This document shows, in pieces, positions 35,218 through 48,368 of a stretch of DNA of 64,000 nucleotides. The position numbers were made by a program, and so were the translations under genes. The notes beneath the pieces were generated by a model. The model saw only the letters and a list, made by a program, of their open reading frames with translations, did no database searches and was not told where the DNA came from. The stretch is from Turritopsis dohrnii (taxonomy: Eukaryota; Cnidaria; Hydrozoa; Anthoathecata; Oceaniidae). How positions within the stretch are numbered: position 1 is the first letter of the stretch; every line of letters starts with the position of its first letter. The stretch is from contig BQMF02000004.1 of assembly GCA_027922465.2 (NCBI GenBank), forward strand, positions 1,798,001 to 1,862,000, written 5' to 3'.

Positions 35218-38200
35218 ATCCTCTTTGTTTTTCTGATACTGATTTCTATTATTCTAAATATCAACAAGTTATGAATTTATCAGAGGATAAAATGTGGACA
35301 AAACAGCACGAGTTTAATGTTCTTTTGGGAAGTTTTGTATTTCCTTGCACACCTGCTAACGCTTCGATGTCTAAAACCACTTTGTGAAAAATAACTGATA
35401 AAAAACCTACCATAGCCCTTATTTACCCAATTAAATTTCGTAAAGTTTATACTGAAAATCCGTTCTTAAGAAAGACGCCTGGAGATGATACAACTATATG
35501 GAGACGTGAGCGAAGCGCGCATACTGCCAAAATGGCTTTTCATGATGCGTAAAATATTGTTTGGAACTCTCCAATAGAAAACCTGTTCTGATTGGTCAAG
35601 AGAATTTTAAAATCATTTTTGTCAATTTTGCTGCAACCAAGAAAAATTCAAACCAACATCTCATGTTGACGCATGCGCAAAGAAAAACGTCATTGTAACC
35701 TCAAACACAGGATCTTTTACTTTTCCGATATGTGAAAAGTCTAAGAGAGTTTGGATTCGAAGTTGTATTATTGCTTGGTAACTCAACCAGCAACATTGTT
35801 TCACGTGAATCGTGGATAATACAAATACTGTAAATTACGTCATCATCACGTATGCAGGGGTGTTGGTAGGCGCGAAATTTGCAGCAAGTGGATTCACTCG
35901 ACTGACAGATTTTCCAGTGATGTCAAACTGAAAAACATCTCGAAAAAACAACCATGGTAAATACCCCTTACTAAAGAGAAAGTATCGAAGTTTAATTTTT
36001 AGATTTAGCAGTTGTATTGCAGCAGGAGAAACAAATTTGTTTTGATGGAATAGTTATACATTGCATTTCGTCACCAAAAAAGTAGAAATGGCTGCAAAAC
36101 AAACAGATTACGAAGGCGTTATTCTAATTTTCCGCAACGATTCGTTTAGTGGCGGATAGCACGAATAGCACGAAGTCTACTAAATCATCTGCAAGTAACA
36201 TGCAACCACTGCTATTTTGTGGCGGAAACGTTGTTATTTTGTCTGGGCTAATCGAGGCGATGATTAAATCAAGACATACTTTTGTGATCAAGTTGGCATA
36301 CCCTAGTATAGCCTATATAGCGATCGAGTTATCTAATATTTATTTGCTCACGTCAGCATTATGGTCGCTATTTTTTTCGTCACTTTAACCTGCATGCAGT
36401 TAATTTTGAAAATTGTTTTGTTGATAACTGCATATCTACACTAAAAACTTGAATACTATTCACCATCTATGACATGTTACAAAATTGCAAGTTACAAAGT
36501 TAAAGTTGCAGGTCAAAAACTCATCGACTTTCAACCTGTCATGAACATAAAAAATAATAATAAAATCAGTTACATGTGATTGTTTGTCGCTGTACCGTGA
36601 AATCCCTTTTTTAGGCGACAGGTCATAAAGGTCATAAAGCATAGCGCAGAAATGGACTTTAAGTGGACATTTTGAGTTTTGAAAAGAAAAAGGGATTCTT
36701 GCGGCACGAAACAGTGTAAAGCAAAGCGTTCCTGTTACATATTGAAATAAAAATTATTGGCTTAAAAAGAATTTGAATAAAGGTTTACATGTATTACACA
36801 ATATAGGAGCCTTTTAAACAATCGACACGAGACTTAAGAAACCCTTATAACAAGATCAGCGCTCCAATTCTTCTTTACCTAGCTACATCTAATGCTGCAT
36901 GTTCTGACATCACAGGACCTGTAAGGTAAATTTCCACCCACAACACAGCATTGATGTTGCCAGGAGAAGAGAATTTGTCTTATAATTATTATCGGAGATT
37001 GCACATCTCCCATCGTATGCTTTATATAAAATATAAAACGTATATATAAGATGAAAAAAATATAAAGTTGTTGGCGAACGTTAAAAATACAAATCCATAA
37101 ATGTAAACAACCATTAAAGTAAACAACAATCAAGAAAACAATCCAACTTTCGAATGTAAACAAAAACACACACAGTCCAACAGAACAAATCTGATTTTGG
37201 TTGTGTGGAACTTCAAGTCGTAACCATGTATACTGATGTATTATCTGAAATGCTTTTGTTGAAAATCTGTTGGAAAGACAGGACATGTTCTACCTAATCA
37301 CTCCATCGTAGAGTATATTTATACGCATAGAAAAGTATGGCTGATTTTTAAAAAAGGAGAGATTACGAAAAGTTAATAGTTTTAATTGTTGGTCGACGTA
37401 AATTCTGTGTTATGGTTTTTATCTGCTGCATCTGTTTCACTGTATATAAAAATATTCTCTGCAAAATTACTGTTTGTTTCTCTTACACTTAAGCAAAGAT
37501 GGCGTTCTTATTAAAAATTGACGCGGTTACATTCAAATTATTTTATAGGCTTGAAACCAGATGAGGGACTTTCGGGTTTAGTAGATGTAAACTATCCTCA
37601 GTATAAGCTTTAGAAAGAGGTGTGAATTTTTTTACACTCCTATCCCTTATCACCCGTCGGATTAAAAAAAAACGATTGAGGTTTCCTAGTTTCCGGTTAA
37701 ACCATACATCCGGTCCTTTCCATTCACGTTTTGATTTTGCTGACTTTCGTATTTACTTATTGATTTAAAAAATCAGCCTTGTCATGCTTAGCCGTCACAT
37801 GCCAGCAACCACCATTGACTTGTGGCACTTAAAAGAGTAGGTTGATAAATATCAACATCTGAATAATATTTGACATGCTGGAAGGTTTCTGAATGTTCTT
37901 GTTTCGTTTATCCATTGTAGAAGTTGATATCTCGAACTAGTGACATGTTGCATGGAAACCATGTTTTTCAATCGTCTATAGCGTTGTTAATTCGCATCAA
38001 CTTTAATCACCATCCCAGTTAACTTAAAAGACTGTGAGTCCTGAAGGAGCTTTATTTACTAATTGGCTGTAATTAGATAGAGATTAAACTATGCATAGTG
38101 ATAGGGGAGTTATTATAAGAACATTTTATCTTATTTCGAAAAACAAACGACAGAACAAACAAACTCAATGAAACCTAAGCATTTTAGGTCCCGGAAAAAC

Positions 38201-41200
38201 GTCTTGACGAAATGCAGAATAATAATAATAATTTATTTATTTATTAATCAAACTTTAGACTCTAACAACTATCGACAAACGTTACAATCCTGAGGTGACT
38301 GGATAGCAATGAACAGGTTCAGGAGAAAAATTCGGAGAAAGAAAAGGTGTGAATTTGCTCAATTACAAATCAACGTCTGTCTGGTATATTCTCTACGATG
38401 GAGTGACAACAACAACAAAAAAAAAAAAAAAAAAAAGAAAAGAAAAAACATTTGATAGTTTTAGGTTAGATAAAGGATTTATAAGTTAAAATCAAAGCCA
38501 ATTTATTTCTATTGTTTAAAGGTTAACAATGCTTTGAGAAAGGTTTTAGCAAAAGTGTTATCAGGGGACCTTTTACAATACTGATGGGGGATTTTAAGTT
38601 ATTAAGAAATATACGGGGGTTTTTCGCAGTTAATCATTTCAGAAATCTCGCAATGAAAAACGAGTTATCTCATTTTTCGAATCAACCTAAGTCTGAAATT
38701 TCATATATTATTGATATGTGTCAAGCATGGAAGAGGTCTGGAACTTAAGTCACTTTCTGATTTATGGATTTATCAAAATATTTGTATGAAAGAGAGAAAC
38801 GATTAAGAAAAGATATAGAGCACCCTCACATGATCATGAAAAGTTCAATCTAACCCTATTACGCTTGCCTTGAACTCCAGTTTGATTTTATTTTGGTACG
38901 TATGATCAAGCACATCACATGACCAAAAGAAGATCGAAGTGATGGATAATTGTTACATGAAAACTTTCGTCGTCTTAAACGAGACTGCTTCAACATGGCA
39001 CATATTTGTTTTTATAAGAAAATACACTCAATAATTTAACAAGATTTCGCTTGCTAAGGTTCTTAAAATGTGTCTTAATCAAACTTAAAAGCTCTCTTTC
39101 TCGGAGATATCAGGTCTTCGAGATCTTCATCAAAATGGGTGGACCAACGAACGTTCAAGCACGCATATTTTATCTAGCTGCCTGTGAACTGTGTGATTAT
39201 AACTAAACAATTATCACGAACAGGTTAAAGAGTAATATTTAACCTAATAAGTTTAGGATTTAAATGCTTATTCGAACGAAGTGGAAATTGAAAAATTTAA
39301 CAATTTGCAGTTTCACATCTAACGAAACAGGTGCTATAGAAACGCCTGTAAATTTCTATTTTTAGTCAAGCTGTAATGACGTAAATTTCTTACTTTTCTT
39401 TGTATTCGGTTTTGCAGAGGTCTGGGCCCCAGTTTTAAGTGCAATCGATTATTGGCTAATTTGTTTGTAATTGCTATTCTTCCTGTTACGTGACTGCATG
39501 GTTCTTTTAACAATCGGTCGCAGAAAAAATGAACAGTTTTCGAATGATGAAGTATTTTGGAATTTCTCATCTGATGTCTCACAGCCATCTGTCTGCAGAC
39601 TGGACCACAAGAAAGAGATTGGGGATTAATTATTCACTCTCAATATGGTGGTACTTTACAAATATGCTTCCACTAAAGTGTGTCATGTGGGGAAGAGTGA
39701 CACACAGACATGCAGAAATTAAGTCAAGTCAAATGACGTCATTATTCTCATTATTCTGCGATTAAGGTTAACCTCGTTTTGAAGTTATTGATCATAACAG
39801 AACAAAAACAAAAACCTAAAAAAAGTATAAAGTTGATTGATTGATTGATTGGTTTGACGAATTTTGAGGACAGCTTTTAACCAATCTGGAGCCCAACTTC
39901 CCATTCACCTGTAACTTGGCTTTTCTGTAAACAAAATTTCTGGATAAGCAACTACTTGTTGACACAGAAAAACTTATTTTTTGTTTGCATATGAAAGAGA
40001 ACCTAAAAATGTAGTTTATAGTTTTTCAAACCATCGTGCAAGAAAAAAAATTAAAAAAAATTACCCAATCAGAGCGCTGATTCCACAATATTTAAATTTA
40101 CTACCAACCAAAATCGAAACGATTTCATATTTCTAAAAATAATATAATTCACACTTATTTATAGCCGTGAAAACAATTTATTACAGGAAATGAAATGTAT
40201 AGTTGTTTTGTTCACGTGACTAGCTGCAGTTCACGTGATCTATATGGTGATTGCCCATTGGAGAAAGAAACAAACGTTAGAGAGAAAAACTGACGTATGC
40301 TTGGAGGGATTGCCTTAAGTGTTGATTTTCTTTTGTGTGATTTGAACTCTCTCTTCTATGACATAGTAAGCTAATCCTTCACCATTAGCTAAAAATAGGA
40401 AATGTTAAAGTTGGGTTAACAAACATTAGCAATACACCAAACTTAAGGCTGGAAGATAAGAACAAGAACATAAATTATGTATAGTTTTATCAACTATGAA
40501 TGGGTACTATGTTGTTTATTGTACTGAAGTATTGTCGTTTGTTGTCCCTTCAACATCGTGCTGTGAGCCGGGATAGTTATTATCAAAATATTTAAAGATG
40601 GTTTCGTAAGATAGGTATTGACTATGTTTTCACAGATTTTTATGTTTTCCCAAAGGAGTAGAGCTTGATAAAAGATGTTGAAAATGAAGAGAAAAAAAAG
40701 TTTATCAGCGTTTATCAGGGTTGATTATGCTTTATAGATTTTTTAACTTTTCTGACTCAGAAAAAAAAGAAAAAGAAAAAAAGGGTTTGAAACATAAACA
40801 TGGTTTATGAAAAACGAAAATATTTTTATCTCTTGTAAATATTCCGGTCTCTTTCAACCTGATGCAGCTTTCCACCAAAGTTATTCTGATAAGGAAGATC
40901 GTGGTGTTAAAGAAATGAAAACAATCAAATCCACACAAAGGTGAAAAATACCAAAACATTGTGTTTCGGTCACAAACTTTCCTCAGAAGCGAAACTGACC
41001 TGCTGCTGAAGATCCAACCAAATAAAATGGCTGACACATAATGCAAAATTACCTGGCTAAATACACGTCAACCGACGATGTTAAGAAACTGGAGTCATTT
41101 CTAAGGACTGCTGACATACAAATGTAGACTGGAGCCAATGAATGAAAAGTGTCCCAACCAATCCGATCGTTTAACTGATAAACACTTCTTATTGGTTTAA

Positions 41201-41963
41201 TTGATACTTTCACGGGAAAAGTACTTTTGTTTGTATGACTTAAATTTTCAGGATTAACGTTTTTTGGGAAAGGAAGTTGATTTTCGCGTGAGCAAAATCG
41301 TGAATGGCACCATACTAGAATGTTTTATGGTTGAGATATAAAGGAGATGTTTATCAAAACAAAATTATAGAATGAATCTTCTGAACTCTCGTTTTCCTTA
41401 TCTCTACCACACAGTCTGGAATTTCGCTTCCATGTGAGAAAAACACCAAAAACGTAATTGAAGATTTCCACTTCCAGAAAATGTTCCACGGACAGGAATG
41501 GAACGGACAAGAAAAGTTTAATGAGCATGCGTACAAAAAAATACTTACATCACGTGCTGAGAATACTTTCCGTTCCGTTCTGTTCCGTAGAGAGTTGAAT
41601 CGAGTTCAACTTTTTCCGCGTTGTCTGTGCGGGAAAACGCGGGAAAAATCTTGATTAACCAATTTTATTTCATAAAATCTCCGTTCGGTTTAACAGTGAA
41701 TTTGCTAACTCTATTTCGCAGAACACTAGCACTCAGACCTTCATTTTCCTCTTCTAACTTTACTCGCAAAACAAACAGGACGTCATTTTTAATTTCGTGG
41801 TAAGAAAATATTTTAATCTGTAATTATCTTGTCAATACGATTTATAAGTCCAGCAATCGATACCTCAAACATTAGTTTGATGTTTACCATAAAAACTTGA
41901 AAAACATTTTACTGATTTTTCATGTCTTGCTGACGCATTTTACTCGGTTTGTTTAGCTTCGTA
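35218..41963. other. Upstream of Lhx1/5, no gene recognised
   Basis: About 6.7 kb without convincing coding signal. The ORFs present (60-135 codons) are AT-rich without domains. A poly-A run sits at 38411-38436, after an AATAAT/TTTATTTATT tract near 38216, suggesting an old retroposon tail. Near 41551-41645 is a CACGTG box, then two GCGGGAAAA motifs resembling E2F sites. The stretch may hold Lhx1/5 regulatory DNA. Confidence 0.4.
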
Positions 41964-44051
41964 ATGACTTCCCCTGATTGTATCGTGTCGAAAGTCAGTG
42001 AAATTGATACTCAGAATTCTTCTCATGAGGCTGAGATTACTAATGAATCGGGATCTTCTTCCAGCCTGAAGTGATGTGGGATCTTCTGAGCAATTTTCAG
42101 CCCACTCCAAGGAAAAACAATCGAAAACGTTTCCAGATGACAACTGATGAACCGAATGATGTTACTGACGATATTCGGTATTCATCTGATGAAAGTAACT
42201 CCTCTAATGATGAGTCATCTCACTAACCAGAACAGGAGGAAATTATGGAACCTCCAAAGAAACGGCGTTTTGATGCTAATATGTTGACTGATTCTTCCAA
42301 ATGGAAGCTTCCTGCTGAAATGGCATTGTATGCTAATCATTTAATAAATGTACATGTCCCAGAGAAAAGCATCCAAGATTCTATTCTGGATTCTTATCCA
42401 ATTCCTGAGAACATTAAAAAAGACTTCAAAATTGATGATTTTTTGAGGGATATTCTGGAAGAAAATAACAAAAACAATGATTTATCTCAGGATAGTCTTC
42501 TAGAGAAATTTCAAACTAAAGTGTCCTCTGTTCTGGGTCCTTTGACCACAATTTGGCACAGTTTGGACAAAAGCAGCAACGAATCCAGCAACGATGGGCT
42601 AGCTGCACTTATTTCTGATGTGGAAAAGACATAAAAGTTATTGGGACAAGCAATACATAGTATTGTCTATCAACGCAGACATGTCATTTTATCTGCTGTA
42701 ATTGGTAACCCTCGCAGAGTTTCGAAAATGCTTAAAGACCACTCCGAAGTTATAGCAAAAAGCAAGAATATGCTGTTTGGTGCTGCTTTTGAGAATCGTA
42801 TGATGCATACATTGAAGACAAAGGCTAAATCAAAAGTATTGTTTAATAACTGGAACAAATCACAGTCAAGAAAGCCCTTTCGAAAAGGCCCTCGGATAAC
42901 AGCCAAGATTCCAGAGGGCAGAAAGCTGATGGTGGCAAATACTTTGGTGGGTCCAACAAATTCAGAGGTCATAGTGGTCGAGGAGGAAATAACTTTCAAA
43001 GCGGTAAGACCAGATATCTCAATTCAAAATTACACAAATACTCTGGACCTCCTCTCCGAAGAGGAATTTCAAAACATTCATCCATTGGTGAAAAATCCAA
43101 CAGTTTCTCCAGGCAGGTCCAATCAAATATTTCAAAAACAAATTGGGAGAGACTCAAGACCCAGAGATTCTGCAAATTCTAGAAGGATATCAAATTTCAT
43201 TAAATTCAAAACCAATTCAAAAACATCTTCCAATGCAGTGCAAAATTCCAGGGAATCAAATTCCTCTTATGAATCAGGAGGTTCAGAGTATGCTAGACAA
43301 AGGGGCAATACAAAAAGTATCCCCACTGAACAACCAGTTCTCAAGCAATATATTTCTGTTCCCAAAGAAAGATGGGGACAACGGCCTGTGATCAATCTAA
43401 AACAATTGAATGCTCATGTACCTTATCATCACTTTAAAATGGATGGGTTACAGTTGCTCAGGGAAATGTTACAGACAGGAGATTATATGTGCAAAATAGA
43501 CCTGAAGGACGCTATATGTTCGTTTTCAGTGGCAGGGGAATTTATACAAGTTCCTGTGTCTGTGCTTTGGTCTGGGCCCAGCTCCCCGAATATTCAGCAA
43601 ACTGTTAAAAATTCCAATTGCTTTATTGAGACGGATAAATATACGACTCATAATATATCTGGACGCTGTGATTTTTCTATTTCAACACCTGGGATTCATC
43701 ATAAACCGGAAAAAATCTGTTCTTATACCCACCAAGGAGATAGAATTTCTTGGAGTGAAAGTAAACTCTCAGGATATGTCGCTTTATCTCCCGAAAGAAA
43801 AGATAATAAGAATTTCAAATCAGTGTCAGGATATCTTGAAGAGAAACAGATTGTCAGTGAAGGAACTTTCTCAACTGATCGGTCGACTATGCTCCACTAT
43901 ACAGGCTGTTCTTCCAGCAATAGGAGAACTGTATAGGCAATTTCTGAAAAACAACCCTTTGTATATTAAATTGACCGTAGTACGAATTAATTGTTTACTT
44001 CGGAAATGGAGAAGTCTTCCATTAAGCTTATATCAAAGTGTTGAAAACTGA
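41964..44051 (+). pseudogene. DIRS-type retroelement remnant (gag-like region and reverse transcriptase)
   Basis: An ORF from ATG 42245 (EPPKKRRFDANML...) ends at TAA 42632, but the similarity runs on through LGQAIHSIVYQRRHVILSA and belongs to the gag-like part. The reverse transcriptase follows in alternating frames: IFLFPKKDG (43143 frame), RPVINLKQLN and KIDLKDA (42641 frame), then RINIRLIIYLD (43626 frame). The catalytic motif is broken after YLD by a deletion. The PKKDG...RPVINLK...KIDLKDA...IIYLD pattern is the DIRS-group RT. No tyrosine recombinase is seen, so the 3' part is lost. The 431-codon ORF at 42641-43936 looks intact but mixes real and shadow frames, so the element is dead. 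Confidence 0.75.
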
Positions 44052-44112
44052 AAAATCTGAAAGAAATTTCATGGTGATTACTTTCGCAAGAACTGCTAGA
44101 AAATGTTTTCAT

Positions 44113-44285
44113 AACCGTATAACGTTTTATCGTTCTGTTGTAACGTTATATCGTTATCGTTACAGTAACGTTACTTTATAACAACGATATAACGTTATAT
44201 CGTTATGCATAAAGTAACGTTATTACGAAAAAGAATATCGTTATGTAACTATATAACGTTTTATCGTTTGTTATCAAAATCCCCT
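44113..44285. repeat. Palindromic AACGTTATATCGTT cluster
   Basis: ATAACGTT and ATATCGTTAT occur repeatedly on both strands, giving overlapping inverted repeats. The right end GTTTGTTATCAAAATCCCCT is shared with 4105-4140. It follows directly after the DIRS remnant. Confidence 0.7.
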
Positions 44286-44298
44286 GGACGGTCACAAA

Positions 44299-44476
44299 TA
44301 CCAATCTATAACTGTCGCCTTCATTAGTATGCAAGGTAAAACGAATATGCTGAAGGTGACCGTAATGCTTTTAAAATCCCTTGACGCATGCGTGGTAGGA
44401 AAAACGCAATTATCTCGCTCATACCAATCTATAACTGTCGGCTTCACTAGTAGGCAAGGTAAAACGAATATGCTCA
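44299..44476 (+). repeat. Direct repeat, 55 bp, offset 123 bp
   Basis: The segment TACCAATCTATAACTGTCG...GCAAGGTAAAACGAATATGC occurs at 44299-44353 and 44422-44476 with few differences. Confidence 0.8.
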
Positions 44477-44493
44477 AAATGCAATATTGTCAA

Positions 44494-44765
44494 ATTGCCC
44501 AATTTTGGTCAAATCTGACAAAATGACTGTCAAATTCAAAATCAGCACCTTTCAACAGTGATTTGCGTAAATTTTCATGAAAATTGGAGAAATTTCAAAA
44601 ATTGATCCAAATTTGGACCGAATTGCCCAATTTTGTTGAAACCTGAAAAATCACGTCCAAGTTCGAAATTAGCACCTTCTAGAGTTGTTCAGTGCAAATT
44701 ATTGTGAAATTTGGAGAACTTTCAAAAATTGGTTCAAAATTGGCCCGAATTGCCCAATTTAGTGA
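44494..44765 (+). repeat. Tandem repeat, period about 127 bp
   Basis: ATTGCCCAATTT begins at 44494, 44622 and 44749. The two full units share AATCAGCACCTT/AATTAGCACCTT and TTCAAAAATTG at matching offsets. The units are rich in CAAATTT-like words. Confidence 0.75.
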
Positions 44766-44877
44766 AGTTATTTGATAGTTTTTATAAACCTATTACAAAT
44801 AAAGTTTTGGTAAAAAAACATCAGCTAGTAAAAAGGACAGGTAATTACAAAGTGGGGCATAACAACATTCTCCGGAA

Positions 44878-45066
44878 TTATTCGATATGAAGGCAAGTTT
44901 CACTTAAAATAACACAAATCGATGCTTGACTGATCCTCAATGAAAAACTAAGAAATTGTTGTGATTCTCCTGATGCCAGAAATCTCAATGTTAAAACCAG
45001 TCTTTCAGCAACAGAAATTGGTACCCTCATTCTTGCTGTTTGTCGTTGCATAGAAGGTATGATAAA
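44878..45066 (-). pseudogene. PIF/Harbinger transposase fragment
   Basis: The minus strand reads MRVPISVAERLVLTLRFLAS then GESQQFLSFSLRISQASICVILSETC. This is the helical region that precedes the DDE catalytic core in Harbinger transposases (consensus-like ISxxERLxxTLRFLATGxSQQ...FRIxxxTxxxIIxETC). The catalytic acids are absent and the frame stops at 44878. It is a short dead fragment. Confidence 0.7.
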
Positions 45067-45644
45067 AAAAAGTAAATGTTCCAAATACTTTTTGTCAAAT
45101 AAACAAAGTTTGTCGTAGATTTTTACTACATTTAGCGTTACTACATTTGACGGAGATATTTACTACATTTAACGGAGTTACTACATTTGACGGTGTAACA
45201 GCGGACACCTTCAAATAACGGAAAGAACATTGAGGGCCTTACAAAAAGACCTTGTGGTCAGTAAAAGCGAACACTTCTCATTGGAAAAAACAAGTCCCAT
45301 TTGAACTTTCCTAGCGAAAATTACCTCTGAATACCGGACAGGTAAAAACCTCAAAATGGCAAGAAATCAAAACGAATGTTGAGGAAACATTTCTTTTTCA
45401 TAAAATTCTAATAAAGTTATTTTAAGGATTTTGATATTTTTCTTCCATATTTCGATGAAATTTCGCTATCACTTTCTTCGGCCATTCAATGACTTTTTCG
45501 TTTCCAACAAACGTATACTCTGCTAGCATTTCCAAGCCACAGCCTGCTCCACGGTTAACTGTTTTTCCTTCAACACATACTTTAACGCAGTGATGCGGTA
45601 AGCGAAAGGATCTTCATAAATAAAGAAGAGTAGCAGAAGGGAAC

Positions 45645-45990
45645 ATGACGAAAATACAAGGTCCCAAACCATTTCACTTCATTACAGCAAAATGGAAATT
45701 GTGCAATGGAATTCGAGAAACACGCATTACCGGAAAAGCAGATGATATTTTTGTTTCTATTGTAAGATCTTGGATTGAAAGATTACCCGAGTTGGTTAAA
45801 ACTTACATGGAATTCCTCTGGAACATGGACGATTTAGGTTTAGCCTTCTTTTTGATAAAGGTCTGATAGAAAAAACAAAATCTTAAAAAGGTGGAAAGAA
45901 ACGTAAGGTACGATTAACTTCTGTCTTCTTCGTAAATACTGCTGAACAAAAAGTAGATGAACCAGTCATAAAACTGCAATAGTTAATAGT
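45645..45990 (+). pseudogene. Pogo/Tigger-type transposase fragment
   Basis: The plus-strand reading RSWIERLPELVKTYMEFLWN MDD corresponds to the W-x4-LP-x-L...Y...(F/W)N-x-DE segment of pogo/Tigger (CENP-B-like) transposases, with the usual acidic pair altered to DD. After a stop it continues as GLIEKTKS and GGKKRKVRLTSVFFVNTAEQKVDEPVI, which fits the following part of the DDE domain. In-frame stops and the lost catalytic acids show a dead element. The DNA-binding N-terminus was not found. Confidence 0.65.
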
Positions 45991-45999
45991 AGGCAAGGG

Positions 46000-47257
46000 T
46001 ACTGGACACATGAAGACCTGAAGTGAAATGTCATCAAACTATGTATCATAGTTTGTTGATAGAATAGATAGAATCTATCATGAACAGGAGAGAAGAAACA
46101 ACTAGAAAATCTAAAGAAAAGCAATTTTTTTGTTAACAACAGGGTTATTCTTTATATTAGACATTTTTCGTTGTGAATCTTTGTTATATGAAAGACCTTT
46201 ACAGATGAATACAAGTATTCCTAAAGAAACCAGTGGTAATATATCACCCTAACAGATATTATTAAAGCAGTCCAACCAACTAAGAAGAATACATGGTTGA
46301 GAAAAAGTTTCCTTCTAACTATTGTTTATGTACAAACAACAAAAATTCTAAATAAATAAAAGAGATAGTTTCTTAATTTTTTCTCTAATTTCTGATTTCT
46401 TTGCTTATTACATATAAAAAATAAGCAATAGGAAACACTAACGCTGGCAACCATTACTAACAAATGTTTATGCCTGTTCTATGTGGAGAATTAAAACAGC
46501 GTTTAAAGTAGATAAATAAGTATGTAAATTTTTTGTTCTTGTTGTTTTTTTTTGTTGTTTCAACTTTCTCATGAAGAGATCGTAGAAACATATCATAGGA
46601 GAATATCAACAAGGAGGAAATACGCAAGAGTATAAAAATTATGGCGATGTAATTTTGGTAATTTCTCAATAAATAATTTCTAAATAATTTCTAGTTTCCT
46701 AAATTGAAGCATGAAGCCAGTGGTGAAGCAATCCGTGTTCACACTTGCACGCCAGGAACGCTAAGATAAAGATAAAGAATCTTCTTTAATGAATAAAGAC
46801 TTTACTTGACTAGGTCAGAAATTTTTTATATGTGTTTTGAGAAGAGAACCCAAAGCTTTATTATAATTATTTAGATTTTAATGGAACATACCATTTTCCA
46901 GGTTGGCCTATTTTCCAAGCTAAATGCTTTTTCAGGACACAATGGTATGTTATTTAAGTTTTTCTGAAGTAATGCAAACTAGATCTTCTTGAAAGCATCA
47001 TTGAAAACATAATATGTAAGCCTTGACATATAATTGGTCCACACAGTTTAAGTTGTTTTTAGTTCAGTTGTAAAGTCACAAACTGAATGCTTTTTCAGAA
47101 GAAGGGAAGAAAATATAGATTCAAACTGTCCATTATCTTGATGATAGATAAATCACAGAGAATGTTGAAACGGTGGTAAAGCCAAATTGAAGAAAGTGGA
47201 AAATTATACCAATAAAATCATACATATTGTATTTCTCTCTTTAAGGAATTATAATAG
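46000..47257. other. No gene recognised
   Basis: AT-rich sequence with short ORFs only and no terminal repeats detected. Confidence 0.35.
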
Positions 47258-47488
47258 ACCTTTCCCGAATTTCTGTTTAAACACCGTGTTATAGCCTAGC
47301 CTCTAAGTTTAGCCTCTTTTTCAAACTCTTAATTACTTCTAATTATTCCACTGGGGAACTGAAAAAACGAGTAACTGTTACTTACTGAGAACATTATGCA
47401 ATTAGAAAAACAATAAAGAACATAGAAACGAGGCGAAACTTAGAGGCTAGGCCATAACACGGTGTTTAAACAGAAATTCGGGAAAGGT
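47258..47488. mobile_element. 231-bp MITE with about 58-bp inverted termini
   Basis: The left arm starts ACCTTTCCCGAATTTCTG and runs through GTTTAAACACCGTGTTATAG and CCTAGCCTCTAAGTTT. The right arm is its near-perfect complement, ending CAGAAATTCGGGAAAGGT. The loop is about 115 bp. Both sides carry GTATTTCTCT a short distance away. As RNA it would fold into a long hairpin. Confidence 0.8.
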
Positions 47489-47629
47489 GTATTTCTCTGT
47501 AGTTCCTTCAGCACACAATATAGATTTTATTCTGTTTCAATGCTTTCTGCATATGAAAGGGATGATTTTGAAAAAGGAGGGAAAAATATATCATTTTTTG
47601 TATTCCTTTAATGTTACATTTATTTATTA

Positions 47630-48043
47630 CCCGCAGCGAGCGTAAGCGAGCGAGGAGGCATAGTAGTTTCATGAAATCAGTTTTCGATTTTGTTTTCATC
47701 ATCATCCTCCGCATCAGCATCTTCCAATTTTTCGTGTTGCTGTTACACGGTGGTATACAGTTATTAGCTGATTTTGCTTTTATCCCGTTTCAAAGCACGG
47801 TACTGTAGGTGGGAGACAGAATGTTTTTTCGTATCTTTTTCCTAATATATTATTATATTATACTATGTTATTAAGGAAGGTCGTATACAATTGTGCCAAC
47901 CATGCATTTTAGTTTTGTATATATGATGTTTTAGCTCTAAATCTTGGCTATTATTTATTTCGAATCAACGCTTGAAATGATTTCTAATGAACTTTTCGCT
48001 TTAATTTTCTTTTGCGAAAAATTTAGGTTATTTCTTTTGGCTC
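47630..48043. mobile_element. Dispersed element D, copy D2 (interrupted)
   Basis: It parallels D1 from CCCGCAGCGAGC through GACAGAATGTTTTTTCGTAT and on to CGCTTTAATT and TTTTGGCTC. The match stops exactly where the element starting CAGGGGCGGATCC begins, so D2 was probably the target of that insertion. Confidence 0.65.
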
Positions 48044-48368
48044 CAGGGGCGGATCCAGGGTTAGGCAACTTAGGCAAATGCCTAACCCAAAATCAGTTAA
48101 ATAATGTTTTTCATAAAATTGTATGAAAAAGGTATTGTATTACAATAATCAGAAAATAATCGAAAATATCAAGAGATTCCCGCATCAATCTGCCCGATCC
48201 TTTCTTTCGCAAATAGGATTATTCTCCGGCGAGGCGCGGCGCGCGCCATGATGTTATACAAATTAATGTTTTTTACAGCTTGAGTTTATAGGTATTGATT
48301 CTGCTCGCAAAATGGCTTCCCATAGTCCACATTGACAACACAGACTAGTGCCTAACGCTCACTTAGGC

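Noticed and set aside
36879..37286. 135-codon minus-strand ORF
   Set aside because: AT-driven composition with scattered Cys, no motif and no neighbouring exon. It lies upstream of Lhx1/5 on the same strand but does not splice into it in any evident way.
42670..42999. 109-codon minus-strand ORF
   Set aside because: Antisense shadow of the DIRS gag-like region.
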